Shown: positions 15,408 through 24,399, counted from the stretch's first letter. The stretch is DNA of 36,762 nt from Chloroflexota bacterium (GCA_018829775.1 JAHJTL010000006.1:1-36762); one strand, 5' to 3'. Program-made: numbers and translations. The notes: generated from the letters alone by a model not told the origin.

Positions 15408-16058
15408 GTGAACTCTCTAAAACAATTGAGACCAGAAACAATGGAAGGTGAAGCAAGCCGGTCAAGCTATCTGGCCCGAGTAATTTCTAAAATTACGAAT
15501 CCCTGTATTCTCAGTGTACTGGTACTGTTGTTGATGGCCTTTACTGAGTCCACTAACGTGGGTGTACTAATTGGCTGGGCTGCGATAGTGTTTTTGTTCC
15601 TTGTTTTACTACCGCTCGTTTACGTTTACATTAGAACCTCCAAAAGCAGGGGTGGCACAAAACTGTTGTCTAACCCAACACTTTTTCTGAAGCAGCACCC
15701 ACGAGATATTTTGATTTTGGGTCTTTTACTGGGCCTGCCCTGCTTGGTAATTCTGGTAGTTCTTGAAGCTCCACCGCTTCTGATTTCCACACTTGCGGCG
15801 TTGCTGGCAAGTTCGATTGTGACCGCTCTGTTCAACATATTCTACAGGGTAAGCTATCACCTGGCTGCGGTCACAGTCCTTATGCTCATGGCAGCACTAA
15901 CCTGGGGGCAAATTTATTTTGTTCTTCTGGCTGTCATCCCTCTGGTCGGTTGGGCCAAGTACCGGATTCATGAGCACACTCCAGCCCAGCTTGCAATGGG
16001 CGTCGCCGTGTCAGTGGCGATAAGTGGGGCTATAATTAAAATTTACTCGATATTATGA
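15408..16058 (+). CDS. PAP2-like integral membrane protein
   Basis: 216 residues with about six hydrophobic segments. The second half carries YRVSYHLAAVTVL and WAKYRIHEHTPAQLAMG. This resembles the two conserved His/Arg segments of membrane PAP2 phosphatases and lipid-phosphate phosphatase-like proteins. Such proteins remove phosphate from lipid or prenyl phosphates, though some only resemble them. The GTG start is weakly supported; ATG at 15441 is an alternative. A possible promoter (TTGCCG, 17 bases, TAGAAT ending at 15404) lies so close that a GTG-initiated message would be leaderless. It is followed after 66 bases by the DUF885 gene. Family call is tentative. Confidence 0.6.
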   Translation: MNSLKQLRPETMEGEASRSSYLARVISKITNPCILSVLVLLLMAFTESTNVGVLIGWAAIVFLFLVLLPLVYVYIRTSKSRGGTKLLSNPTLFLKQHPRDILILGLLLGLPCLVILVVLEAPPLLISTLAALLASSIVTALFNIFYRVSYHLAAVTVLMLMAALTWGQIYFVLLAVIPLVGWAKYRIHEHTPAQLAMGVAVSVAISGAIIKIYSIL

Positions 16059-16124
16059 GTATTTATCGTTAATGGCGTTAGTCACATTATGATGTGATTA
16101 TGAACTGGATTATTGAGGTGGACG

Positions 16125-17717
16125 GTGGCAAATCCTTCACTGCTTGTAGCGGAAATCGGCAATGAAATGTTTGAATTTCTGGCGCGTACTTACCCCATTT
16201 CGTGTGCCAGTGACGAGTTTTTCTATTTCCCGCAATTCCGACTTCCGGAGCCACAATGGAACGTCTGGGACAAGTTCTCGACAGAATCCGTAGTTGAGTC
16301 TGCGCATCTTCTGTCCCTATGGGAACATAAACTCGATCATCTGACCTTGGGTCATCTGGATTTACAGGAGCAAATAGACATTCGCCTCCTTAAGAAGTAT
16401 GCACGTACTTTGCAGGAACAGTTTCTGGAAGTCAGAAGCTGGGAATCCCAGCCCTCTTTTTACCTCACCCTGGCCGGTATCGGTCTGGCTGAAGCTATGG
16501 AATCGGAGGACCCGGCCGCCAGGCACGAGCGTGCCAGAACCCTCCCTCTGTTTCTTGACCAGGCCAGCCGTAACTTGACCAGAGTCCCTGTCCTGTTTCG
16601 CGATATCGGTCTGGAGATGGTGAAAGATACCAGAGATTATTTTGCCCTGCTTGGCAGAACGATACCTGAAATGCCATCCGCACTGGATGCCCTCGACCGA
16701 TTTGAAGATAGCCTCAGATGTGTGGATACGCGTGAGGACTTTCAATTGCCACCGGATTCACTGGAGCGTGTAATCAATGTCCACATCGGCTCCGGCATGG
16801 ATATACCTGCGATTCAAGAGGAATTAGATTTGGAAATTGAGGAAGTGCGGAAGGTTTTGGACCGGGAGGCCAGACAATATGAAGCGGTAACATTTGAAAA
16901 TAAAAGCGCACGGCGTACATGGTTGGATGCATACAACAGTATCCCCGGGCCATCCACAGACAAAGACAGCGTAATCAGTATTTTCAGCAATGAAGTGAAC
17001 AGGATAGCCGCACATTGCCTGCACCACGGTTTGGTGAAGCGGAGCCTTTTATCCTCCTGTCCGGTCAGTGTAGAGCCTATGCCAGACTTCCTCTCCGCCA
17101 TCCGCGTTGGGGCAAGTTACAGCATTCCGCCCAAATATCCGCCAGAAGGCGGCAAATTTTATCTTTACACCAGGCATATTACAGGTAAACTGACTCCCGG
17201 GTCTCTTCGTGAATACAGGATGACGTGCGCCCACGAAACGTATCCCGGCCATCACCTGCTTGATGCCTCGCGCTGGAGTATGAATCGACCTCTGCGGCGG
17301 CCTATGGAGCAGCCGATATTTTATGAGGGCTGGGCCTGCTTTGCCGAAGAGCTTATGAGATTGACCGGATATTTTACCAGTGAGGCAGATGGACTCATTC
17401 TCGCCCGGCGGCGGTTCTCACACGCAATCAGGGCCAAAGTGGATATAGGTCTTCAGACGGGGACGATGGATTTGTCGATAGCCGCAGGCTATCTTGAGCA
17501 GGTCGGAATCAACAGGGAGAGGGCCAGGCTTATGGCACGGAAATATACCTTGAATCCCGGATATCAACTCTGTTACACGCTGGGTCTGCGACGATTCCTG
17601 GACCTTTTCTACCGTTACGGCCAAAGCGACCTGCCCGCCTTCGTGCACACGGTACTGGGTCAAGGAGAAATAAACTTCTCAGACCTTGAAAAGGTTCTCC
17701 GATTGCACGACAATTAG
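16125..17717 (+). CDS. DUF885-family zinc metallopeptidase-like protein
   Basis: 530 residues from the GTG at 16125, which has GAGGTG just upstream; a TTG at 16113 would add four residues. The DUF885 signature CAHETYPGHHL is present, with H370, E371 and H376, followed about 25 residues later by YEGWACFAEELM, which supplies the third metal ligand. DUF885 proteins are predicted zinc peptidases of the gluzincin type, often in secreted or membrane contexts. No signal peptide is visible here, so it should be cytoplasmic. It precedes the ATP-grasp gene by 38 bases. In that setting it might cut or trim a peptide or amide product of the ligase; this is inference. Confidence 0.85.
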   Translation: MANPSLLVAEIGNEMFEFLARTYPISCASDEFFYFPQFRLPEPQWNVWDKFSTESVVESAHLLSLWEHKLDHLTLGHLDLQEQIDIRLLKKYARTLQEQFLEVRSWESQPSFYLTLAGIGLAEAMESEDPAARHERARTLPLFLDQASRNLTRVPVLFRDIGLEMVKDTRDYFALLGRTIPEMPSALDALDRFEDSLRCVDTREDFQLPPDSLERVINVHIGSGMDIPAIQEELDLEIEEVRKVLDREARQYEAVTFENKSARRTWLDAYNSIPGPSTDKDSVISIFSNEVNRIAAHCLHHGLVKRSLLSSCPVSVEPMPDFLSAIRVGASYSIPPKYPPEGGKFYLYTRHITGKLTPGSLREYRMTCAHETYPGHHLLDASRWSMNRPLRRPMEQPIFYEGWACFAEELMRLTGYFTSEADGLILARRRFSHAIRAKVDIGLQTGTMDLSIAAGYLEQVGINRERARLMARKYTLNPGYQLCYTLGLRRFLDLFYRYGQSDLPAFVHTVLGQGEINFSDLEKVLRLHDN

Positions 17718-17755
17718 TGGTATATAATCCATCGCTGTCAAGTCGAGAAAGGTGA

Positions 17756-19159
17756 ATGGAATTGGAAGAATTTCTGGGATATCATTCGGAATGGAACCTG
17801 GGCAGCCCGGGCGGGTGGGATTATCAACGGACCACACAGATTATAGGCAAAGCGGTCTGGCAGGTTCTCGTTCGGAAGCGCGCTATTGACGTTGATGTGG
17901 ACTTCGACCATCCGCTGCTGAACCCTTTAGGTGGTTTCGTTGAAATGCTAACGGAGGCGCATCGTGCGCGGGAAGGCAGAAATTCCGGGTTTATCGCGGT
18001 TGTTGCCGAAGAGGAGACACTCAAGGACGTAGTAGAAAACAGAAATCTTGTAACTCATTTGAACGCCATCGATGGATTGTCGAGTGCGCTTATGGCGCCT
18101 CATGAACTCGAATTAAATGCTGGCCGCGTTTGCTGGCGGGGCCAACCGGTATCAATTGCCTTCGTGGACTTCAACACGAACATTTTGCTTGACCTGCACC
18201 GCAAGCATAATCTGGCCCCTCTGCTCCAGGCTGTTCGGGAGGGCAGAATAATCAATCCCAGGGGAACAGAGCCGATAAACGCTAAAAGCATGTTTGAACT
18301 CATCACTGAACCAGATAAAAGTCGCTTCTTTCAAAAGGAAACAGTATCGAGGACGCCATGGACGCGTCAATTCTATTCCCGACAGACTGCCGGCCCCCGT
18401 GGGGAATATATCAAAGACCTGGTTGAGTGGACTCGCGCCAACTGGGAAAATCTTGTGCTCAAGCCAGAGCGCGGCTACTCCGGCAAGGGGGTATCTGTAG
18501 GTGGTTTAAATGCTGATATAGACAGTATCTTGAACGGGGCGCTTGGAAAAGGCAGCTACGGTAACTATATCGTACAGGAGAAAGTTCCCCTGAATTTATG
18601 GGCCGAAATAATTCCCGAGCTTGATACCGAGAATCAAATTGTGCGCGAAGTTCAGCACCAGACCGATTTCCGGTGTTTATTTGGCCAGGCCGGACTGTTT
18701 GGATTTCTCTGCCGGTACGGTAGTGTGCCGACAAATGTTGGCAGCGGCGGAGGCGTTCAGCCTCTGGCCGTGCTCCGCTCTGATACTAGCGTCGGCGAGG
18801 CTACCAAAAGGGTCAACAACGCCATCCTGGACATGGACTACGGAGATGTACTGGAGGCCGTTGAACTCCAGCAGAAACTGGCCCTCGACCATCAATTCAC
18901 CTACCTGCTCGGTCCAATCAAAATAGCCCTGCGCCCCCGGCTTATCACCCACAGACAGATGCAGTCGCTTGAGGCGTACTGCGCTGGTATCTGGGCTGAC
19001 TGCATGACGCTGGAAGAAATGTGGATGTCTGGAGAATTAGGTTTAATTGAGAGCATCGATGCAGAGGAGCTTGAAATCATACGGTCGCAGCCGTGGAGAG
19101 GTTCACCGGCAATCTTCGCCTCAGACGGCCTGTTCAGCTTTGGGGCACACTTACCATGA
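17756..19159 (+). CDS. ATP-grasp ligase of the circularly permuted (glutathionylspermidine-synthase-like) type
   Basis: 467 residues. The ATP-grasp core is visible: LVLKPERGYSGKGV (233-246) with the nucleotide lysine and glycine loop, the hinge YIVQEKV (271-277), and a metal/phosphate segment with R320 and N327 in PTNVGSGGG. The region before it (AFVDFN near 135-140, IINPRGTEPINAK 165-177) has the layout of circularly permuted ATP-grasp proteins, where a substrate-binding part precedes the ATP site. Such enzymes join a carboxylate to an amine through an acyl phosphate. Partner genes are the DUF885 peptidase upstream and a methyltransferase overlapping its stop by four bases. No short precursor peptide gene is visible. 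Substrate unknown. Confidence 0.72.
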   Translation: MELEEFLGYHSEWNLGSPGGWDYQRTTQIIGKAVWQVLVRKRAIDVDVDFDHPLLNPLGGFVEMLTEAHRAREGRNSGFIAVVAEEETLKDVVENRNLVTHLNAIDGLSSALMAPHELELNAGRVCWRGQPVSIAFVDFNTNILLDLHRKHNLAPLLQAVREGRIINPRGTEPINAKSMFELITEPDKSRFFQKETVSRTPWTRQFYSRQTAGPRGEYIKDLVEWTRANWENLVLKPERGYSGKGVSVGGLNADIDSILNGALGKGSYGNYIVQEKVPLNLWAEIIPELDTENQIVREVQHQTDFRCLFGQAGLFGFLCRYGSVPTNVGSGGGVQPLAVLRSDTSVGEATKRVNNAILDMDYGDVLEAVELQQKLALDHQFTYLLGPIKIALRPRLITHRQMQSLEAYCAGIWADCMTLEEMWMSGELGLIESIDAEELEIIRSQPWRGSPAIFASDGLFSFGAHLP

Positions 19160-19938
19160 ACCAGAGAGTGGATGAAAACTGGTGGCAGCATATATTTGAC
19201 GATATATACCTGTTGACTGACGCTAGGTCGGTCTGCGATGAGGAATTGACTCGGCAGGAAGTTGACTTCCTCGTGGGAAATCTTGACCTGGATAAAAGTG
19301 CCTCAATCCTTGACCTGTGCGGCGGACATGGCCGACATTCCCTGGAACTCTCCAGACGTGGTTTTAAAAACGTGACGGTGCTTGATTATTCCGGGCACCT
19401 TGTCGACCTCGGAGCAAGAAAGGCAGGAGAAGAAGGGCTAAATACCAGCTTCACAAAAGGCGATGCCAGAAACACAGGTCTTCCCGAGGGTAGCTTTCAG
19501 GTTATTATAGTAATGGCCAGCTCTTTTGGTTACTTTGAGGAAGAGAAGGAAAACAGAAAAATACTCGAGGAAGCATTCCGCCTGCTCGCGCCTCAAGGCA
19601 TGCTCTTGCTGGACCTCCCCGACCGGGATTTCGTGTTGCAGAGCTTCAGGCCGGTTTCCGTTCACAACGTCGACGAAGACATTACGGTCAAACGTACTAG
19701 AGAGCTGGGAGATGACATCATTTACAGCCGTGAAGTGGTCTCGCACAAGCAAAGAGGCTGCCTGCGTGACATTACTTACTGTACCCGTCTCTACAGCCAC
19801 GAGAATATCACGCAACTAATGCAGTCTACCGGCTTCTCGTCGGTTACCTGTTTCAATAACTTTATGAACCGTCAGGCCCTGGGAGACTTCGGCTGCATGA
19901 CCAACCGTATGATTGCCATCGGCAAGAAGCCAGGATAG
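19156..19938 (+). CDS. Class I SAM-dependent methyltransferase
   Basis: 260 residues. SAM-binding motif I is ILDLCGGHGRHSLELSRRG (51-69), followed by the acidic VLDYS (motif II) and GDARNTGLPEGSF (motif III region). The C-terminal half is mixed beta structure ending MIAIGKKPG. The start is the ATG overlapping the ATP-grasp stop (ATGA); a longer frame from 19093 would run 60 bases into the ligase gene. The tight coupling implies that methyl transfer acts on the ligase product or substrate. Small-molecule O- or N-methylation is likelier than RNA or protein methylation, but sequence does not settle it. It faces the AOR gene with only 20 bases between stops. Confidence 0.85.
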   Translation: MNQRVDENWWQHIFDDIYLLTDARSVCDEELTRQEVDFLVGNLDLDKSASILDLCGGHGRHSLELSRRGFKNVTVLDYSGHLVDLGARKAGEEGLNTSFTKGDARNTGLPEGSFQVIIVMASSFGYFEEEKENRKILEEAFRLLAPQGMLLLDLPDRDFVLQSFRPVSVHNVDEDITVKRTRELGDDIIYSREVVSHKQRGCLRDITYCTRLYSHENITQLMQSTGFSSVTCFNNFMNRQALGDFGCMTNRMIAIGKKPG

Positions 19939-19958
19939 TACAACAGGCCTGCAATGGT

Positions 19959-21836
19959 TCAGGCACATTTCCTTGCCAGCTCCAGCAGTCCCAGCCTGGT
20001 CAGACAGGCCTCGGTGGGCTTGCCTGTCCTGGGGTCCCATTCCATGGCTTCTCTGTATTCCCTGGTTAAGGTATCAATGTCTACGGTTACCCCTTCCAAA
20101 GGACCGGCGCTCTGAGGTGGTATTCCAGCCATTCTATCCGGCAGCTGGACGTCTGCCGGTGTTATCCCCTCGCGGACGTTGAATAGCTGCCTGAGAGTCT
20201 GGATTCTGGCGCCTGTCTCCAGGGCTTCACTCACTGACATATCCCATCCGGTTACCCCATTGATAAGCTCCAATAACGGATAACAACCGGAGAATACCAC
20301 GGGCATAAGACACAACCCGGCACTGGCACAGACCTGCCAGTAATTGGTGTTGGCAGCCGCGGCCGGTCCTTTACCCGTATACTGGTATTTCTCAAATCCG
20401 GAAACCTGAAGCTCTTTATACGGACCGGCGGCCGCGTTAACATCGCACCGGGTGTAAGGCGCGGCTGCGGTGTGCCGACCGGGCGTCGGGTCGGCAACGA
20501 ATCCGGTGCCGCGTCCCGGGAAAAACGTGGCATTGTGCAATCCGGGCTCCTGCCCGCCAACGTGCATGGCAAACCTTTCCGCACCTTTACCTATTTTTTT
20601 CGCCGCCACCTTCACGCCGTCAGCGAGCACGTCACCGAAACCCTCGCGGCGTCCTATCTTTTCGGTCATGGCAACCATGGCTTCCGAGTTTCCCCAGGTT
20701 AACTCTATACCATCTGTGTCCGCCTTGGTGATAATGCCGTTCTCATAGCACTCCATGGCGAAAGCGATAACGGAACCCGCCGATATCGTATCCAGCCCGC
20801 TGCGATTGCACATATCGTTCAATTTAAATATTGAGTCGAGGTCATCGTTCAGGCACATGTTGCCGAAGGCAGCCACCGTCTCATATTCCGGTTTGTGCGT
20901 CTCGGTTACCGGATATCTCCCGGAAGGCACCGTGGTAATACCGCCGCAGCGAATGGGACAGCTGAAACAACCGTATTTTTTCGTTTCGTAGGCGATAACG
21001 TTATCACCGCCTATTTTCTCAACGGTGGGGAAGGACTCCGTGCCGGTGAGCCGCCAGTTTTTAATCGGACTGACACCAGAGCCAACAACGGCTACCGTGT
21101 TGCCGCAGGTACCGTATTTGATTAACGTTTGAATGAAGCCCACATCCTTCATCTTCCTGGTGAATTCTTGATTCAGCTTTTTTATGCTGGCGCTGTCCAC
21201 CACGGCAACCTTGCCCTTTCCCCTCACCGCCACTGCTTTGAGCCGCTTGGAGCCCACAACTGCGCCGACGCCCGAGCGACCCGCGTACCGTCCTTTATCG
21301 TTGCAGACACCGCTGATTAGCGAGAGCTTCTCTGACGCAGGGCCAATACAGGCAACGCGAACTCTGGGGTCGCCGATCTCATTCGCCAGGGCTTCCTCTG
21401 TTTCAATGGCATCTTTTCCCCAGAGATGAGAAGCGTCCTTTATTTCAATGCCTGTGTTGGTAACCATCAGATATGATGGCCTGGGCGCTATCCCTGAGAT
21501 GAAAAGCGCATCCCAGCCGGCAAACTTAAGCTCGGGCCCAAAGTAACCGCCCGAGTTGGCATCACCCCAACCACCGGTCAGTGGCGATTTGCATACCACC
21601 GCGTAGCGACCGCCGGTCGGTACCGGTGTGCCGGTCAGAGGGCCGGTGACAAATCCCAGCACATTTTCCGGTCCCAGAGGGTCGACCCGACCTTTCTGTT
21701 TCTCAAGCAATATGCGGGCACCCAGTCCATGTCCGCCGATAAAATCCCTGGCCAGTTTTTCGTCCAGTTCCTGTTCGCGGATTTCACCATTGGATAGATT
21801 GATGAAACCGATCTTTCCGACATAACCTCCAGACAT
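19959..21836 (-). CDS. aor: Aldehyde ferredoxin oxidoreductase (tungsten/molybdenum pterin)
   Basis: 625 residues, the standard AOR length. The N-terminal domain begins GYVGKIGFINLSNGEI and contains GPLTGTPVPTGGRY and GRSGVGAVVGSKRLKA. The iron-sulfur cluster ligands are C290, C293, C297 in YGCFSCPIRCGG, and the late C509 in ASAGLC. AOR enzymes bind a tungsten bis-pterin and oxidise aldehydes to carboxylic acids with ferredoxin as acceptor; some work in reverse. A strong AAAGGAGGT precedes the ATG. It is 14 bases downstream of the ornithine-cyclodeaminase-like gene, forming a two-gene operon. Which aldehyde is used is unknown; the paralog family is large in anaerobes. Confidence 0.92.
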   Translation of the reverse strand: MSGGYVGKIGFINLSNGEIREQELDEKLARDFIGGHGLGARILLEKQKGRVDPLGPENVLGFVTGPLTGTPVPTGGRYAVVCKSPLTGGWGDANSGGYFGPELKFAGWDALFISGIAPRPSYLMVTNTGIEIKDASHLWGKDAIETEEALANEIGDPRVRVACIGPASEKLSLISGVCNDKGRYAGRSGVGAVVGSKRLKAVAVRGKGKVAVVDSASIKKLNQEFTRKMKDVGFIQTLIKYGTCGNTVAVVGSGVSPIKNWRLTGTESFPTVEKIGGDNVIAYETKKYGCFSCPIRCGGITTVPSGRYPVTETHKPEYETVAAFGNMCLNDDLDSIFKLNDMCNRSGLDTISAGSVIAFAMECYENGIITKADTDGIELTWGNSEAMVAMTEKIGRREGFGDVLADGVKVAAKKIGKGAERFAMHVGGQEPGLHNATFFPGRGTGFVADPTPGRHTAAAPYTRCDVNAAAGPYKELQVSGFEKYQYTGKGPAAAANTNYWQVCASAGLCLMPVVFSGCYPLLELINGVTGWDMSVSEALETGARIQTLRQLFNVREGITPADVQLPDRMAGIPPQSAGPLEGVTVDIDTLTREYREAMEWDPRTGKPTEACLTRLGLLELARKCA

Positions 21837-21850
21837 TTGAACCTCCTTTT

Positions 21851-22879
21851 CTATTCAGAAAAATTAAAAGTGGCAACTTCCTTCGCCACGGCTTTTTCAT
21901 ATACAAGCTTGGCACAGACTATGTCCTGAATCGCCAGTCCGGTAGAATCGAAAATGGTTATTTCATCATCGTTTTCTCTCCCTTTTTTCATACCGGCCGC
22001 TATTTCCCCCAGAGTGCCGTAGATATCGTCCGTTTTCAAAAGCCCCCGCGAGAACGGAACGTTGATTTCACCGGAATGACGTGCTTGCCCAAGTTCATCA
22101 ATGACAATCTTGGCACCTAGCAACAGGTCAGCTTCAATCTCCTGCTTTCCTTGCGCATCGGCTCCGATGGCATTAATATGGGTTCCCGGACTGATATGCG
22201 CCTTTTTAACCACCGGGTGAGTAGCGTAGGTAGTGGTCACCACAATATCAGCCTGCGCTGCCGCCTCGGCGGTTTCAACGGGATGAATGTTTATATTCAG
22301 TGTTGCTGCCATCTTCTGTGAAAATCTCTGGCTGGTTTCCTCCGGTAGCGAGTATACCTTGACCTCATCGATTCCTGGCAAAATCTCGCTTATAGCGAGC
22401 AGCTGCGCTTCCGCCTGCTTGCCGGCTCCTATCATTCCAACAACCGATGAGTCTTTCCTGGCCAAATATTTAACCGCTATTCCCCCAGCAGCCCCGGTTC
22501 TCATGTTGGTAATATGAGTGCCATCCATAATGGTCAGCGGGTAGCCGGTGCTGGGGTCACATAGAATAATTAACGCCATCACGGTTGGCAGATTGTACTT
22601 ACGGTTATCAGGGTAGACGCTCACCCATTTCATACCGGCGCTCCCATCGATATAGGCGGGCATAGCCCTGAAATCACCGTGGTAATCCGGCAGGTCCAAA
22701 TATATCTTGCCGGGCATGATGGCCTTGCCTTGAGCCTTGAGGCTGAAGGCATTTTCAACAGCTTCTAATGCTTCACCCATAGTAAGCAGTTTTTCAATTT
22801 CATGTTGGTTGATTAACAGCGTATTGAGTGCCGTAGACTGTTTATTCTCTTTGCTCCTTTGGTCGGAATTAATTTTCAT
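21851..22879 (-). CDS. Ornithine cyclodeaminase / mu-crystallin family dehydrogenase
   Basis: 342 residues. Family landmarks are GMKWVSVYPDN with the substrate lysine K84, THITNMRTGAAGG with R127, the NAD(P) loop MIGAGKQAEAQL (149-160), and the C-terminal FDSTGLAIQDIV. Members include ornithine cyclodeaminase, archaeal alanine dehydrogenase and various imine reductases, which cannot be told apart here. The ATG is preceded by AAGGGG. The operon with AOR suggests an amino acid or imine being turned over near an aldehyde or keto acid; this is inference. It is divergent from the TRAP transporter across a 380-base gap. Confidence 0.85.
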   Translation of the reverse strand: MKINSDQRSKENKQSTALNTLLINQHEIEKLLTMGEALEAVENAFSLKAQGKAIMPGKIYLDLPDYHGDFRAMPAYIDGSAGMKWVSVYPDNRKYNLPTVMALIILCDPSTGYPLTIMDGTHITNMRTGAAGGIAVKYLARKDSSVVGMIGAGKQAEAQLLAISEILPGIDEVKVYSLPEETSQRFSQKMAATLNINIHPVETAEAAAQADIVVTTTYATHPVVKKAHISPGTHINAIGADAQGKQEIEADLLLGAKIVIDELGQARHSGEINVPFSRGLLKTDDIYGTLGEIAAGMKKGRENDDEITIFDSTGLAIQDIVCAKLVYEKAVAKEVATFNFSE

Positions 22880-22939
22880 ATAGATGCCCCTTTTTAATAT
22901 TCAGCAGTTAAAACCAATCAGAAAATCTTACCGTTATAA

Positions 22940-22968
22940 ATAATATAGTTTTATGCCTTTCAGTGCAA
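22940..22968 (-). promoter_or_regulatory. Promoter for the cyclodeaminase-AOR operon
   Basis: Minus strand: TTGCAC (22963-22968), 17-bp spacer, TATTAT (22940-22945, five of six). Predicted start near 22933 with a leader of about 54 bases. Confidence 0.5.
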
Positions 22969-23049
22969 AATAATTAACAGCAATGGGGGTGAAATTCAGT
23001 CAAATATCTGAATTTAGCCAGACTTCCTTCAAAACCAAGTAAAAATGTC

Positions 23050-23079
23050 TTGACAGTGGTTTATATTATGTTCAATAAT
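23050..23079 (+). promoter_or_regulatory. Promoter for the TRAP transporter operon
   Basis: TTGACA (23050-23055), 18-bp spacer, AATAAT (23074-23079, five of six). Predicted start near 23086, giving a leader of about 174 bases that contains the nested stem at 23099-23179. Confidence 0.6.
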
Positions 23080-23098
23080 TGTAGCAATTCGTACAACT

Positions 23099-23179
23099 AT
23101 TTTAGATACCTGCTGAATTAGGCAAAGGGAACCGTAAGTTCAAGACATTCAAATTATAATTCTGCCGAATATCTAAAAT
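23099..23179 (+). other. Candidate structured leader RNA of dctP
   Basis: A perfect 10-bp outer stem pairs ATTTTAGATA (23099-23108) with TATCTAAAAT (23170-23179). An inner 6-bp stem pairs GAATTA (23115-23120) with TAATTC (23157-23162). The stems enclose about 36 bases with AGGCAAAGGGAACCG-like purine-rich sequence. It begins about 13 bases after the predicted transcript start. I do not recognise a known riboswitch. Confidence 0.45.
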
Positions 23180-23259
23180 CACGAAAAGAGGAGGTGATGG
23201 CTTTCAGGGAATAGATGCTTACTGTTGTGGCTTGCGAAATTATAAAGGGAGGTAAATAA

Positions 23260-24336
23260 GTGAATAAATCAATACTGCTAGTTATTCTTGCACTGGTATT
23301 AATTATGGCCTTGATTGTTCCCAGCTGCGCCAAACCGGCTCCGGCCCCCGCGCCCGGTGCAGCGCCAACAGCGGCACCACCCGGAACTGAGTACCAGTAT
23401 CAATGGCGAAACAGCAGCAATTACCCAACCGACTCTGAAGGCGCTGATGCTATGTTCCGTTTCGGCGATCTGGTAACGGAAAGGACCAAGGGTCGTGTTA
23501 CGGTTACCAGTTATGCCGATGGGGTGCTGGGGGGATGGGATGCCATCCAGGAGATGGTTATCCGCGGCGATGTTGAGATGATGTTTGAAGCCATTGATGA
23601 CGCCTTTGACCCCAGAATCGCCGTAGGCTATTACATCCCGTACGTATTCATTGACTACGATGCGGCCCAACGCCTGTGGGCTCCGGGTGGCTACGTCTAT
23701 GAGACCCTGAATAACAGAATCATGGTTCCGCTGGGCTACCGGGCTCTCGGCGCCTGGTGTGCTGGCATCGGTGGGATAACCACCAGGGACGTTCCTCGCG
23801 AACCGTGGAATACCGATGTAGCCAAGGATATGAAAATCAGGGTCATGGCCCTGACCGCCTGCCAGCTCACCGCTGAGACTCTGGGCTATATGGTGGTGGG
23901 TATGCCCTTTGCCGACGTCTATACCTCCATACAGACCGGCATCGTCGATGGTCAGCAGGGTGGCGGCACCATGCAGGCCTATATCTTCAAGGATGTACAG
24001 AGCACATACCTTCACTACAAGGACTACATTGAGCCCATCTGGTATGTAGTCAACAATGATTCCTGGGCATCGCTCACTGAGGAGGACCAGCAGATTCTCA
24101 CCGATACCGCCCAGGAAATGCAGAATGAGCAGGCGGCATACGCCGAGGAGATGGACCAGAAGTACATGCAAATGCTGCGAGACTATGGCTGGACGGTACT
24201 GGAACCTACCGATGCAGAGTGGGAGCGCATGCAGCAAGCCGTCTTCGAAGAGGTCTGGCCAGAGCTCACCCCAATCATTGGTAAAGCCATCATTGACGGG
24301 CTTTATGATGCGCTGGGGATACCGCGTCCTGGATAA
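23260..24336 (+). CDS. dctP: TRAP transporter substrate-binding lipoprotein, DctP family
   Basis: 358 residues. The GTG start is fixed by AAAGGGAGGT six bases upstream. A lipoprotein signal peptide is clear: hydrophobic stretch 4-20, then VPSC with the lipidated C23, then a Pro/Ala-rich linker (24-42). The DctP core follows, with MKIRVMALTACQLTAETLG and GMPFADVYTSIQTGIVDGQ, which hold the ligand-binding arginine region and the family signature. It binds a small organic acid outside the membrane and delivers it to DctQM. The first gene of the operon, with a strong hairpin after it. The nearby sugar-acid dehydratase makes an acid sugar or hydroxy acid plausible as cargo. Confidence 0.93.
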   Translation: MNKSILLVILALVLIMALIVPSCAKPAPAPAPGAAPTAAPPGTEYQYQWRNSSNYPTDSEGADAMFRFGDLVTERTKGRVTVTSYADGVLGGWDAIQEMVIRGDVEMMFEAIDDAFDPRIAVGYYIPYVFIDYDAAQRLWAPGGYVYETLNNRIMVPLGYRALGAWCAGIGGITTRDVPREPWNTDVAKDMKIRVMALTACQLTAETLGYMVVGMPFADVYTSIQTGIVDGQQGGGTMQAYIFKDVQSTYLHYKDYIEPIWYVVNNDSWASLTEEDQQILTDTAQEMQNEQAAYAEEMDQKYMQMLRDYGWTVLEPTDAEWERMQQAVFEEVWPELTPIIGKAIIDGLYDALGIPRPG

Positions 24337-24364
24337 TTGACTGGAACAGGCACGTTTTACTTAA

Positions 24365-24399
24365 CCGGTGAGGGAGCTCAAGGCGAGTTCCCTCATCGG
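24365..24399 (+). other. Strong intercistronic hairpin between dctP and dctQ
   Basis: A 15-bp uninterrupted stem (24365-24379 with 24385-24399, two G-T wobbles) with loop AAGGC. No T-tract follows, so it is not a standard terminator. It fills about half of the 79-base gap. Such hairpins can protect the upstream message from decay or partly stop readthrough, giving more binding protein than membrane subunits. Confidence 0.75.

Noticed and set aside
23197-23259. Two tiny reading frames (MAFRE and MLTVVACEIIKGGK) directly before dctP, the second ending at the dctP start codon
   Set aside because: The strong purine-rich site ends one base before the first ATG, too close to work, and the second ATG has none; frames of this size are common by chance.
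23299-24237. Minus-strand frame of 312 codons opposite dctP
   Set aside because: dctP has a signal peptide, ribosome site and family signature; the opposite frame has none.
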